From contig JBPOIC010000040.1 in assembly GCA_052034865.1 (NCBI GenBank), positions 32,720 to 96,719 on the forward strand: DNA of 64,000 bases, in the 5' to 3' direction. The position numbers and the translations under genes were made by a program. Under the pieces are notes generated by a model that had not been told where the DNA came from, did not search any database, and worked only from the letters and a program-made list of their open reading frames with translations. The DNA is from JBPOIC01 sp052034865. Its GTDB lineage: Bacteria; UBA10199; JADFYH01. Positions 35,018 to 43,664 of this stretch are shown in pieces; the first letter of the stretch is position 1; each line of letters begins with the position of its first letter.

Positions 35018-35458
35018 ATGAGCGATTTACTTTCAAATCAACAGGTCAGCCAGATCCGCAAGGTTTTTCATGACCTGAGCGATACCTTCGCTTTTCCGAT
35101 TATCATTCGCAGGACGACATTCGCCAACGGCGCATTTCGTACGCTGCCAGCCAACGAGGATTTTTCATTCAACGCCATTCGTGAATTCGTTTCCGAAGGC
35201 GAAAACGACCAGTTCCGCAATGACCTCGGTCCCGACGCTGCCCATGAGAGAAAAATATATCTCAACTGGGATGATGTCGAGGCCGCTGGACTTACGGATG
35301 CCGATAACAAGGTATTGCTTGATCATAACGACGTCGTGGTCATGGAGAATGAGGTCTACGACATCGTCTCTTTCGGCGGTGTGGCCGACATGACCAAGAA
35401 ACCATCCTTCGTCTATCTCCAAATCAAAAGACGGTGGGCCGAGGGAGACAACCCATGA
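35018..35458 (+). CDS. probable head-closure (stopper) protein
   Basis: 146 residues and beta-rich, with pairs such as FPIIIRRTTFANGAFRTL and NEVYDIVSFGGVADMTKK typical of the small SH3-like stopper fold (gpFII/gp16 class). The ending FVYLQIKRRWAEGDNP overlaps the next gene by four bases. Position in the neck module supports the role. Confidence 0.55.
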   Translation: MSDLLSNQQVSQIRKVFHDLSDTFAFPIIIRRTTFANGAFRTLPANEDFSFNAIREFVSEGENDQFRNDLGPDAAHERKIYLNWDDVEAAGLTDADNKVLLDHNDVVVMENEVYDIVSFGGVADMTKKPSFVYLQIKRRWAEGDNP

Positions 35459-35937
35459 GCGAGATGAATGGGCCATGGAAGAATTTGGAACAGGACCTGA
35501 ACGGATTCGGCCTGAAACTGACGTCGCGTATGCAGCTGGCGACACTTCAGAATGCCGAGCTGGTTCGCAAGGTGCTGGTGAAGCATTTGCAGAACCAAGA
35601 CTTGTCCTGGAAGCCCTTAAACCCTGCATACCTCGCCTCCAAAAAAAGGCGACATCTGAGCACGGCCACTCTCATTGCCACTTCCCAACTGATGCAATCG
35701 ATCACGACCGAACTGGCAGGAGATCGTCTGTCCGCTTTCGTCGGGGTGTTGCGGTCCGGTAAACGCAAAGACGGTGAACCGCCCGTTCTGATCGCAGAGA
35801 TTCATGAATTCGGAAGTCATGCACGGAATATCACGGCACGGCCGCTGTTCCGACCGACTTTCAAAGAGGTCCAGCCTGACGTCGAAAGAGTCTACAAAAA
35901 AGCCATTCGCGAAACGCTGGAGAATACAGGACATTGA
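35455..35937 (+). CDS. neck/tail-completion protein (virion morphogenesis, gpG-like)
   Basis: 160 residues. WKPLNPAYLASKKR and LSTATLIATSQLMQSI followed by AEIHEFGSHARNITARPLFRPTF are the classic pattern of Mu gpG/HK97 gp10-like proteins: an L..TG/T..L..S start, then 'hefG....ipaRPf'. These form the neck and help join the tail. The start is the ATG overlapping the previous stop. An upstream GTG-frame extension adds seven residues without support. Confidence 0.75.
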   Translation: MSEMNGPWKNLEQDLNGFGLKLTSRMQLATLQNAELVRKVLVKHLQNQDLSWKPLNPAYLASKKRRHLSTATLIATSQLMQSITTELAGDRLSAFVGVLRSGKRKDGEPPVLIAEIHEFGSHARNITARPLFRPTFKEVQPDVERVYKKAIRETLENTGH

Positions 35938-35939
35938 AC

Positions 35940-36593
35940 ATGAGCGCGACGATTCTAAATAGCATCGCCAAATTGCATCAAGCCCTCTACGGTCGCATGG
36001 CTTCTATCGCCACTGTGCCCGGGCTTGAATTCCTTGGCTTCGATGACGGCAAGAGCCGTCCAGTGCTTCCCAAGAAAGCCGTGCAGATTTCGTTTGCTGG
36101 TTACGATATCGATCGCGGCCGCGTCACTCCGGATGTAGTCACGCCATCGGGATCCACGACGACTCTCATCTATGACGGAGAACCCGTTACGGTATATCCC
36201 GAATTCACAGTCAAGAAGCCGCTCCCGCTGGATCTCCTCTATGAGGTCGATGCCTGGTGCTATGACAGCCAGACCGCTTTGGAAATGGATCTGGCCTTGC
36301 TGGCCAAATTCCCAGAGCGCGGTGTCCTGACGCTCATGATCGACGGAGCGCCGGCGGATTTTCCCATTGAGCTCGTCGGCATCCAGAATCTGGACGATCT
36401 AACCAAAAATATCCGAGAGAAAATTTACCGATTCAAGATCGAAGCATGGGTGACCGGATTCCTGCCGGATCGGGATGGAAAAATAATCACCACGATCGAC
36501 AGCGAGATTTTGAGAACAACGCGTAGTGATCCTTCGAATCCGGACGGGATCTCAATGCAACAAGTGACCATTCAACCGGACACTGGACCGTAA
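35940..36593 (+). CDS. probable tail terminator protein
   Basis: 217 residues from the ATG three bases after the previous stop. The small alpha/beta core (ILNSIAKLHQALYGRMAS, YEVDAWCYDSQTALEMDLALLAKFP) precedes a C-terminal region (YRFKIEAWVTGFLPDRD). Its position directly before the sheath gene and its size fit a gpU-like terminator that caps the tail tube. No sequence signature is certain. Confidence 0.55.
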   Translation: MSATILNSIAKLHQALYGRMASIATVPGLEFLGFDDGKSRPVLPKKAVQISFAGYDIDRGRVTPDVVTPSGSTTTLIYDGEPVTVYPEFTVKKPLPLDLLYEVDAWCYDSQTALEMDLALLAKFPERGVLTLMIDGAPADFPIELVGIQNLDDLTKNIREKIYRFKIEAWVTGFLPDRDGKIITTIDSEILRTTRSDPSNPDGISMQQVTIQPDTGP

Positions 36594-36605
36594 GGAGCGA
36601 AGCGT

Positions 36606-36860
36606 ATGCCAAAGAAAAATAAGGAAGCACCCATTCGAAAAGAGCCGGCCAAGGCCGCAGGCCAGGTTCGCATCATCAACCTGACGCAGAAGACTTTTCC
36701 GGTTCCTTATCGGAGTTCCGACGGCACGACCGCCTTTCTGAATCTCCGATTGCAGACGGGTCGTCACGGTCAGGATGCGCCAATACTGCCGCAGACGGCG
36801 ATTGTTACGGCCACGAAGGCATTGGAACGCAAGAGACTCATCCGGATTGAAAACGTTTAA
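36606..36860 (+). CDS. small protein between tail terminator and sheath
   Basis: 84 residues with a basic N-terminus (MPKKNKEAPIRKEPAKAAGQ) and a short beta-like core (VRIINLTQKTFPVPY, AFLNLRLQTGRHG). Small proteins of this size often sit before the sheath gene of Mu-like phages. Function not known. GGAGCGAAGCGT precedes the start. Confidence 0.5.
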   Translation: MPKKNKEAPIRKEPAKAAGQVRIINLTQKTFPVPYRSSDGTTAFLNLRLQTGRHGQDAPILPQTAIVTATKALERKRLIRIENV

Positions 36861-36875
36861 GGGAGGTTAAGGATT

Positions 36876-39062
36876 ATGCCAACAGGAGCCGCAAAAGTTA
36901 CATTCACCGAAAGGGATTTGAGTTTCTTCATCCAGGCTGTCACGCAAGGCAGGAACTGCGTGCAAATCACCGCACGCCGTGGACCGGTCAATGAAGTCAA
37001 ACTGATCGGATCCATGAAACAGTTTCAGGAAAACTACGGACTTCCCATTGACAGTTCGGATTCCGATATCGTGGTTCAACGAGCTTTCGACCGAGGTGCC
37101 GTGCTCTACATCAACCGCGTGGCTCATTACACCAATCCGGTCGATGCCACCACGATCACCGCGCTTAAGGCATCGTTGACTCTGCAGGATCAGCAAAGCC
37201 GTGACACGTTAACAATCGAGGCGGCCAATCAGGGAGGCTGGGGCAACACCCTCGTGGTCACGATCACAGCCAACGACGTCGACCCCGATCGATTCGATCT
37301 GCGGATTGATTATCCAGAGCAATCCGAATTGAGCGAGTCGTACCGGTATCTCACGATGAATCAAGCCGACGCCGAATACTACGCCGTGAAGGTCATCAAT
37401 GACCAATCCAAACTCGTAAAACTCATTGATCTTGAGGCTGGTGATCCCTTCGAGAGCGACAGTGTCACCGTTGGCATCGACACATTCGATTCGGGTGACG
37501 ATTTTACGATTAACATCGACGACATTCCTCTGATGGCGTCCTCGTTGAAGGATTCAATCAACGCAACCTCCGGTGACGTGACGGCGACTTCACTCAGTAA
37601 CGTAATTTCTCTAACCGCCGTTGTGGCTGGCGTGGCCGGAAACGCCATCGCGCTATCAGCTATTACAGGTGGCGGGAATATTTCGGTTTCGGGTGCGAAT
37701 TTGCTCGGAGGTGTTGATGCGGTAGCGGCAAGCGGCACGATCACTTACGGAATCCCCGCCGATGGGGACACGGTCACGGTGGACGGAAGCATATTTACCA
37801 AGGTCCCGGGACCTCCGGGAGCCAACGAATTCAGCAATATTGCCGAACTGACAGCCCTCATCGAGGCACTCGCGAATGTGAACGCCACGGATGACGGGCT
37901 GATCATTACGGTGATGGCCGCGAACGCCGGTGCCGCCGGGAACAACATCACAATGGTTTCGGTGAGCGGTGCCGGATTGATTCTTTCGGGAGCGACATTA
38001 TTGGGTGGCAGCAATGCCATTGCGGCCACCGGTACCGTTACTTTCAGTCCGGATCCAGTAACCGTGGACAATCCGACTCCTGTCGCTGCTACCAATTTGG
38101 CAGGCGGCGCGGACGGTTTAAGCGGCCTTGATGACGACGACTGGATCGGCAACCCTGCCACGCGCACCGGACTGTATGCCTTTGACGATATTGATGACGC
38201 CTTCGGGTTGGCCTGTCCGGAAAACACATCTCCGGCCGTGATTGCCGCAGGTGTTGCCTACTGCGAAAACCGGGAAGACATGGTGTACTACGCCGAGCCT
38301 CCGGCCTCAGTGGATTCCGCCGACGAGGCGATCGACTTTCGTCTTGGGCAAGGCTTGTGGGTTCATTCCGCATTCAATTCCAGTTACGGGGCCATGTATT
38401 TCGGCAGACCCAAGATCCGCTCGGCCAAGACCAACGACATTACCGACATCAGTCTCATCGGGGACGTGTTCGGTGTCCATGCCTACAATGACGCCAAGGC
38501 CGAGGTCTGGTTCGCGCCCGCGGGCCTGCAGCGCGGTCGGATTCCCAATACCCTCGGTGTTCACTACAACGTGGGAACTCCCGGACGGTCTAGCGAGATG
38601 GATGACCTGGTGAACAACCAGATCAGCCCCATCGTGGATTTTTCGGATGAAGGCACCGTCATCTGGGGCGAGCAAACCCTGCAACGGGCACCCAGCGCGC
38701 TTCAATCGCTTCATATTCGCAGACTGCTCATCTACATGAGGAAGGCTCTTCTCAAAATTAATCGGATCTACCTCTTCGAGCCGAACGATCCCGTCACCTG
38801 GCGGCGAGTCTTCAACCTGATCAACCCCTGGATGGAAGATCTCCTCAAGCGGAGAGCGTTCTACGAATACCTGATCCAGTGTGACCAGGATGCCAAGAGC
38901 ATCAACGACGCGATCCTGAACACGCCGGAAAGGATCGACCGTGGGGAATTCGTCTGCAGACTCTTCATCAAGCCGACCCGCACGCTCAAATATTTCGGGA
39001 TCGAGGCGGTGATCACCAAGTCGAACGCGAATTTCAAGGAGCTTCTGGATATCCGCCTCTAA
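36876..39062 (+). CDS. contractile tail sheath protein
   Basis: 728 residues, long for the family. The C-terminus is diagnostic: FEPNDPVTWRRVFNLINPWM, AFYEYLIQCDQDAKSIND, and the NTPERIDRGEFVCRLFIKPTRTLKYF block. The N-terminal about 100 and C-terminal 310 residues form the sheath core. Residues about 108-410 look inserted and carry at least two copies of a small module (see findings), e.g. GNAIALSAITGGGNISVSGA and GNNITMVSVSGAGLILSGA. The insertion is presumably an outward-facing part of the sheath. AGGGAGG-type site upstream. Confidence 0.92.
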   Translation: MPTGAAKVTFTERDLSFFIQAVTQGRNCVQITARRGPVNEVKLIGSMKQFQENYGLPIDSSDSDIVVQRAFDRGAVLYINRVAHYTNPVDATTITALKASLTLQDQQSRDTLTIEAANQGGWGNTLVVTITANDVDPDRFDLRIDYPEQSELSESYRYLTMNQADAEYYAVKVINDQSKLVKLIDLEAGDPFESDSVTVGIDTFDSGDDFTINIDDIPLMASSLKDSINATSGDVTATSLSNVISLTAVVAGVAGNAIALSAITGGGNISVSGANLLGGVDAVAASGTITYGIPADGDTVTVDGSIFTKVPGPPGANEFSNIAELTALIEALANVNATDDGLIITVMAANAGAAGNNITMVSVSGAGLILSGATLLGGSNAIAATGTVTFSPDPVTVDNPTPVAATNLAGGADGLSGLDDDDWIGNPATRTGLYAFDDIDDAFGLACPENTSPAVIAAGVAYCENREDMVYYAEPPASVDSADEAIDFRLGQGLWVHSAFNSSYGAMYFGRPKIRSAKTNDITDISLIGDVFGVHAYNDAKAEVWFAPAGLQRGRIPNTLGVHYNVGTPGRSSEMDDLVNNQISPIVDFSDEGTVIWGEQTLQRAPSALQSLHIRRLLIYMRKALLKINRIYLFEPNDPVTWRRVFNLINPWMEDLLKRRAFYEYLIQCDQDAKSINDAILNTPERIDRGEFVCRLFIKPTRTLKYFGIEAVITKSNANFKELLDIRL

Positions 39063-39130
39063 AGAGTTTTTCAGATTGGTAGTGAGACCTAATTTTACCC
39101 CGCCTCATAATCAGGGTGAAGGAGGACTCC

Positions 39131-39595
39131 ATGCCAACAGCGACACCTATCAACCCACGCAAGAAATTCCCATGGACCGTCGAATTTGAGGGTCTGGAAC
39201 CCGCTCTTGTCCAACAGGTCACCATTCCCGGCCTTTCCGTCGAGGTTGCCGAGCACGGCTCTAGCAACATCCTCGTCAAGACCGGTGGCATGGTGAAGGT
39301 CGGCGACATCGAGCTCAAGAAGCTCATGTTCATGGATAAGAATGAGAACTGGGCCTACGACTGGTTCAAAAAAGTCAGCGATCCGGAAAACGGCACTATG
39401 GGTGTTCCGTCCGAATATAAGCGGAACGGCTACATCATCTTCCACGATACCGATCTCGAAACCATTCTGGAAAAATGGCAGGTCATCGGCTGTTTTCCCA
39501 AACAGATCGAGAAGGACGAACTCGACAGAAAATCGAGCGACGACATCATCGAAAAGGTCGTGTTGTCCTGCGACCGGGTGATCCGCTCTTCATAA
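39131..39595 (+). CDS. tail tube protein
   Basis: 154 residues directly after sheath, as in most myophages. PRKKFPWTVEFEGLEPALVQQVTIPGLS is typical of the T4 gp19-like tube fold, as is VGDIELKKLMFMDKNENWAYDWF. GGAGGACTCC immediately upstream selects MPTATPIN; an ATG five codons earlier lies on the binding site itself. The tube forms the rigid channel inside the sheath. Confidence 0.88.
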   Translation: MPTATPINPRKKFPWTVEFEGLEPALVQQVTIPGLSVEVAEHGSSNILVKTGGMVKVGDIELKKLMFMDKNENWAYDWFKKVSDPENGTMGVPSEYKRNGYIIFHDTDLETILEKWQVIGCFPKQIEKDELDRKSSDDIIEKVVLSCDRVIRSS

Positions 39596-39607
39596 CAGGA
39601 GGTCATA

Positions 39608-40339
39608 GTGACAGACGACAAACCCAAGGGTGCTTTTTCGACGAGTCCCGCACGCGAACAGCGGGAGATCACCTTGCCATCCGGACGGACGGTAACGGTG
39701 TTTGAAACCACGGGCGAAGCCGAACGGCTTCTCTCCAGTCTTCAACAAACCCGTGATCTTTCGGTCATCAACCGCTTTTTATCCCTCGTGACAGAAAATC
39801 TCGATGGAAAATCGGGGCATCCCACCACGGATGATTTCAACGGAATGCTGACAGGCGATCGGACATTCATCCTGCTTCAAGCGCGGCTTTTGACCCACGG
39901 TCGTGAGGTTCATTTCCGCCTGGATTGCGCCTCATGCGGGGCCAAATCTGAGCACGAGATAAATCTGAACGATTGTCTCGATACGATGGAATCGTACCCT
40001 CAAGGTGATCAACGGAGCTGCTCCGTCACATTGGGTCCTGGCACCGTTCATTTCGAGCTTTCCACGGGAGAGACAGAACTGCGCATCGCCCGGGTGAAGA
40101 ATCCTGAAATCAACACGAAGCTTCGTTGCATGAAAATTTGGGAGGAAACCGATCAGGGGAAAATCCCCGTCAACCTTGATGTCTTCAAGTCGAGCTGGAT
40201 CGCCGAGCTTCGGCGCGTCATCCGCAATGTTGAATGCAAGCTGGATACGACCGTGCGGATCAAGTGTCCCGAATGTGGCACGATGGTCACGGCAGACATT
40301 ATGGGGAACCTCGATTTTTTGTTCCCCCATTCGACGTAG
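39608..40339 (+). CDS. tail assembly chaperone, zero frame (T4 gp26-like)
   Basis: 243 residues with a GTG start behind AGGAGG. The middle is a compact zinc-binding region (LDCASCGAKSEHEI ... IKCPECGTMVTADIM). Such Cys-pair proteins between tube and tape measure, often tagged base-plate hub assembly/gp26-like, act as tail assembly chaperones. The frame ends soon after a T-run (40315-40320). The -1 frame then continues with a helical extension, so this is probably the shorter product of a frameshift pair. Confidence 0.75.
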   Translation: MTDDKPKGAFSTSPAREQREITLPSGRTVTVFETTGEAERLLSSLQQTRDLSVINRFLSLVTENLDGKSGHPTTDDFNGMLTGDRTFILLQARLLTHGREVHFRLDCASCGAKSEHEINLNDCLDTMESYPQGDQRSCSVTLGPGTVHFELSTGETELRIARVKNPEINTKLRCMKIWEETDQGKIPVNLDVFKSSWIAELRRVIRNVECKLDTTVRIKCPECGTMVTADIMGNLDFLFPHST

Positions 40340-40503
40340 ACGAGGACATCTTCTTTTTGGATTACGGCGGCTGCCACGCCTTGGCGGAAGTCGCTCTCGA
40401 AATGCCGACCCGTCTGCGTCGAAAATTCGTCGACCGTTTGACCCGCCAGCTCGAATACGAGCGGCAGGAAATCGAACGATCGGGAAGGAAAGGCAGGCGC
40501 TGA
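39608..40503 (+). CDS. frameshifted tail chaperone fusion
   Basis: Join of 39608-40321 with the -1 frame 40321-40503. The slippery heptamer T TTT TTG (40315-40321) is exactly in phase with the zero frame. Slipping one base back yields a product of about 298 residues with a C-terminal extension FFVPPFDVDEDIFFLDYGG and QLEYERQEIERSGRKGRR. In most long-tailed phages the chaperone gene before the tape measure uses such a shift. The -1 segment has no good start of its own. No pseudoknot was checked. Confidence 0.7.
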
Positions 40504-40504
40504 T

Positions 40505-42712
40505 ATGGCAACCGATTTAGGTCTGGGCATTACCGTTTCCCTTAAGGATCAATTCTCATCTGCTTCCAAGAATGTCTCCAGCTCCATGAGTGGCATGCGG
40601 CAGAATGCCCAGGACACGGTCGCGACTATGCAACGGATGCAAGGCGCGATCACGGCCGTCGCCGGTGCAGCCATCTTCATGGCCAGCCGCAGGGCCTTCG
40701 GATCCGTCGTGGATTCCGCCTCCAGCTTTCAGAAAGCCATGGCCGAGGTCTCCACCCTGGTCGACACTTCCGCCGTGAACATGGCAGCTTTGAGTGACGA
40801 AACGCTGCGCCTTTCCAAAAAATTTGGTTTCTCTGCCTTGGATCAAGCCAAAGGTCTCTATCAGGTTCTCTCCGCTGGCATCGGTGATACTGCCCAATCA
40901 TTGCATGTCATGGACGTTGCCAACCAGGTGGCCTTGGGAGGTGTTACCGACGTGACAACCGCTGTTGATGGACTCACGACCATCCTGAACGCTTGGAAGC
41001 TCAAATCCAGCGACGCTTCGGATGTGGCAGACACGCTCTTCACCACCATGCGGCTTGGCAAAACGACGATTCCCGAACTCTCCAATTTCATTTTTCAGGC
41101 GGCTCCGCTTGCCAGTGCTTTGGGCATTTCTCTGGAACAACTCGGGGCCTCCATCGTCACCATGACAAAGCAAGGAACCAAGACACCGATCGCCATGACC
41201 CAATTGCGCAACGTTATGGCGGCCATCATCCGTCCGTCCGATGATTTACAGAAAGTCTGGAAGAGCCTTGGTTTTTCCTCCGGAGAGGCCGCGATCAAAA
41301 GTGTAGGTCTTCAGCAGGCTCTGGCTGGCCTGGTCGAAAAAACCAAGGGGAGCAAGAGCGCCCTGATTCAGCTGTTGGGTTCTCAGGAAGCGGTGCAGGC
41401 GGCCTTGCAACTCTCGGGCGACAACACGACCTCGTTCAACCAGACCATGGAAGAAATGAAGAATAAAGCGGGAGCAGCCTCCGTTGCCGTAAGTAAGATG
41501 CAGAACACCCACGATAATAAAATCGCCCGAATGAAAGCCAGTCTCGAATCCCTTAAAATCACGATCGGCAACAGGCTCCTCGTTGCCATGGAGCCCGTCA
41601 TCACAAAGGTCGGCGAATGGGTGAACCGTATTGACGCCTGGATGGCCAAGCATCCCAAAATGGCGAGTCTCATCGCCGGTAGCCTGGGCGTCATAGCGCT
41701 CTTGGGCATCGCCCTCGGTGCCGTGGCTGCCGTGATGGGACTGATGGCCCTGGTCAGCGTGCCCGTGCTGATCGTCTTCGCCAAGATCGTCGCGGTCGTT
41801 GGCTTGGTTATCGGGGCCTTCATGCTTCTGAAGCCCATACTCACGAAGCTTTGGCAGGATAATCAGGATATCGTGCAAGGAATCAAGGCGGCCTGGGACT
41901 GGTTTGTCGCCAACCTCTGGCCCGTTATCCGGAGTCTCATCGCCGCCTTTGTCCAATTCGAAATCGCCGTCTGGAGCACGGTCTTCCGGGGCATCGGGCG
42001 GACGATACAATTTGCCATCAATATCGTTCGCGCATGGTGGTCTGAGACCAAAGCCAATCTACAGCTGATCATGGATCTCTGGACGATCTTCAAGGAAACA
42101 GTCAGTCCCATCACGCAATTCGTGGTGAGAATCTTCGAGAAATTCAAAACGGGTATCGGCGAAGCGATTAGCGGGGTCGTTGGATTTATTCAGGGCCTCA
42201 TCGACAAGATCGTCGAATTCTTGAACAAGATGCCGTTGGTCCAGAAGTCGTTCGAGGTGATTGGAAAAGCCTTTCGATTCGGAAAGAAAATCTTCGGGGA
42301 TCTGACCGACAATATCACCGCCGAGTTTGACGAGATCAGTCATTCGATCGAGAACAATCGGAGCGGCATTCATCAACTGGCAGAAAATATCCGCAACAAG
42401 AATTCCGTGCCTTCCGCTCTTGATGGAACCACGGTAGGTCTCGCAACAGGTCAACAATCGGCAGATCTCAATATGAGCCCGATTACCACGTCGCCGAATC
42501 AATCCGATATGTCGCTCACTTCGCTACAATCGCGGAACATCACGCTGGCCGCGACCAAGAATCCGAACACATCCAACACCGTTCCGGAAATTACAAACCA
42601 GATCAATGTGCCTCCCGCCAAGATTACGCCGGCGGACATTATCCTCGACAAGCAGAAGATCGGCAAAGTGGTCTTCGAGATGCAGCAATTACAAACTGTG
42701 AGGAGCAACTGA
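40505..42712 (+). CDS. tail tape measure protein
   Basis: 735 residues. Residues about 70-240 contain the phage minor tail domain (AMAEVSTLVDTSAVNMAALSD, GLYQVLSAGIGDTAQSLHVM, LTTILNAW), residues about 390-440 hold a strongly hydrophobic stretch (ASLIAGSLGVIALLGIALG, AVMGLMALVSVPVLIVFAKI), and long helices surround it. This combination is diagnostic. The length implies a short tail of roughly 100 nm by the usual 0.15 nm per residue rule. It shares TGATG with the next start. Confidence 0.93.
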   Translation: MATDLGLGITVSLKDQFSSASKNVSSSMSGMRQNAQDTVATMQRMQGAITAVAGAAIFMASRRAFGSVVDSASSFQKAMAEVSTLVDTSAVNMAALSDETLRLSKKFGFSALDQAKGLYQVLSAGIGDTAQSLHVMDVANQVALGGVTDVTTAVDGLTTILNAWKLKSSDASDVADTLFTTMRLGKTTIPELSNFIFQAAPLASALGISLEQLGASIVTMTKQGTKTPIAMTQLRNVMAAIIRPSDDLQKVWKSLGFSSGEAAIKSVGLQQALAGLVEKTKGSKSALIQLLGSQEAVQAALQLSGDNTTSFNQTMEEMKNKAGAASVAVSKMQNTHDNKIARMKASLESLKITIGNRLLVAMEPVITKVGEWVNRIDAWMAKHPKMASLIAGSLGVIALLGIALGAVAAVMGLMALVSVPVLIVFAKIVAVVGLVIGAFMLLKPILTKLWQDNQDIVQGIKAAWDWFVANLWPVIRSLIAAFVQFEIAVWSTVFRGIGRTIQFAINIVRAWWSETKANLQLIMDLWTIFKETVSPITQFVVRIFEKFKTGIGEAISGVVGFIQGLIDKIVEFLNKMPLVQKSFEVIGKAFRFGKKIFGDLTDNITAEFDEISHSIENNRSGIHQLAENIRNKNSVPSALDGTTVGLATGQQSADLNMSPITTSPNQSDMSLTSLQSRNITLAATKNPNTSNTVPEITNQINVPPAKITPADIILDKQKIGKVVFEMQQLQTVRSN

Positions 42713-43356
42713 TGGGACTCGGTGCTTTCAACATTTTTGGCTCGAAAGATTACTACCTCGATTCCATGCGTGTTTCGGCAGCTTCGACGGTGAATGAATC
42801 CCTCGGCAACGGGATCGCGTCGGATCTTTTCTACGGCGTTCTCGCCCAGGGCAACGGAGGGATCGGTTTCGTCCGCAATCTTCTGCGTAACCACGGATTC
42901 CTGGTCGATACCGTCACGCGGGAACGGCTCGTTTTCCAATACAACGTCCAAGGACGGGAAAGCGGCGGTGCCAATTACGCGAACCACGAGGTGTTGGCGA
43001 GATCGGTACCGCAATATCACTACAAGGGCGGCAAGGAGCGGACGCTGGAGTTGCCGCTCACCTTCACGATGCAGGAACGGTCGCGCAATGACATACGCCG
43101 TGCTGTTCGATTCCTTCAGGCGCTGGCGTATCCTGATTACTCTCAAAATTCCGAGGCGAGTCTCGCTCCGCATCCCGTCGTGGTCATCCAAGGACGACTT
43201 TACGCGCAGGACATCTGGCTGGTTCGTGATTTTAATGTTCAATGGGGCAATGCCATGGATCCGGTCACCCAGCTACCCAGCGAGGTGCAGGTCAACATCA
43301 CGCTGATCGAGATGCGCACACGCGGCAAATCCTACGACGAGGTGATCCGGTTATGA
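42712..43356 (+). CDS. baseplate/tail hub-associated protein
   Basis: 214 residues. The C-terminal half has HPVVVIQGRLYAQDIWLVRDF and QLPSEVQVNITLIEMR, the beta strand pattern common to proteins between tape measure and gpD/gp27-like hub (XkdP/gp53-type tail-tube initiators). It lacks the LysM domain usual in XkdP; a LysM-like element may instead reside in the next small gene, as split versions exist. It starts within the tape measure stop. Confidence 0.6.
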   Translation: MGLGAFNIFGSKDYYLDSMRVSAASTVNESLGNGIASDLFYGVLAQGNGGIGFVRNLLRNHGFLVDTVTRERLVFQYNVQGRESGGANYANHEVLARSVPQYHYKGGKERTLELPLTFTMQERSRNDIRRAVRFLQALAYPDYSQNSEASLAPHPVVVIQGRLYAQDIWLVRDFNVQWGNAMDPVTQLPSEVQVNITLIEMRTRGKSYDEVIRL

Positions 43357-43664
43357 AAATACGCGTTGATTCCCTCTACAAATTTGCAACCGCGTATTTC
43401 GACGAGGTTCAAAAGGAATACACATGGGGCATTGCCGATCCGCCTCCCGTCATCAAGAGGGACGATGACCAATTTTACGTCTGGCGCGAAAGCGACCGAA
43501 TGGATGTGCTCGCCTACAAGCTCTTAGGGGATCCCCGGTATCTGTTCTTCATCATGCACTACAACAACATCCCTAATGCCATGAACATGGCCGACTTCGT
43601 CGGAGTGAGTCTACGCATCCCCAGCCGGGACACGCTGGAAAGGATTTATCTCCATGCCCGGTAA
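43353..43664 (+). CDS. LysM-like / gp53-like small baseplate protein
   Basis: 103 residues, starting at an ATGA overlap with the previous gene. RMDVLAYKLLGDPRYLFFIMHYNN is a match to the LysM/gp53-type pattern seen in small baseplate proteins, followed by MADFVGVSLRIPS. It likely bridges hub and wedge. It overlaps the hub gene start by 11 bases. Confidence 0.65.
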   Translation: MKIRVDSLYKFATAYFDEVQKEYTWGIADPPPVIKRDDDQFYVWRESDRMDVLAYKLLGDPRYLFFIMHYNNIPNAMNMADFVGVSLRIPSRDTLERIYLHAR

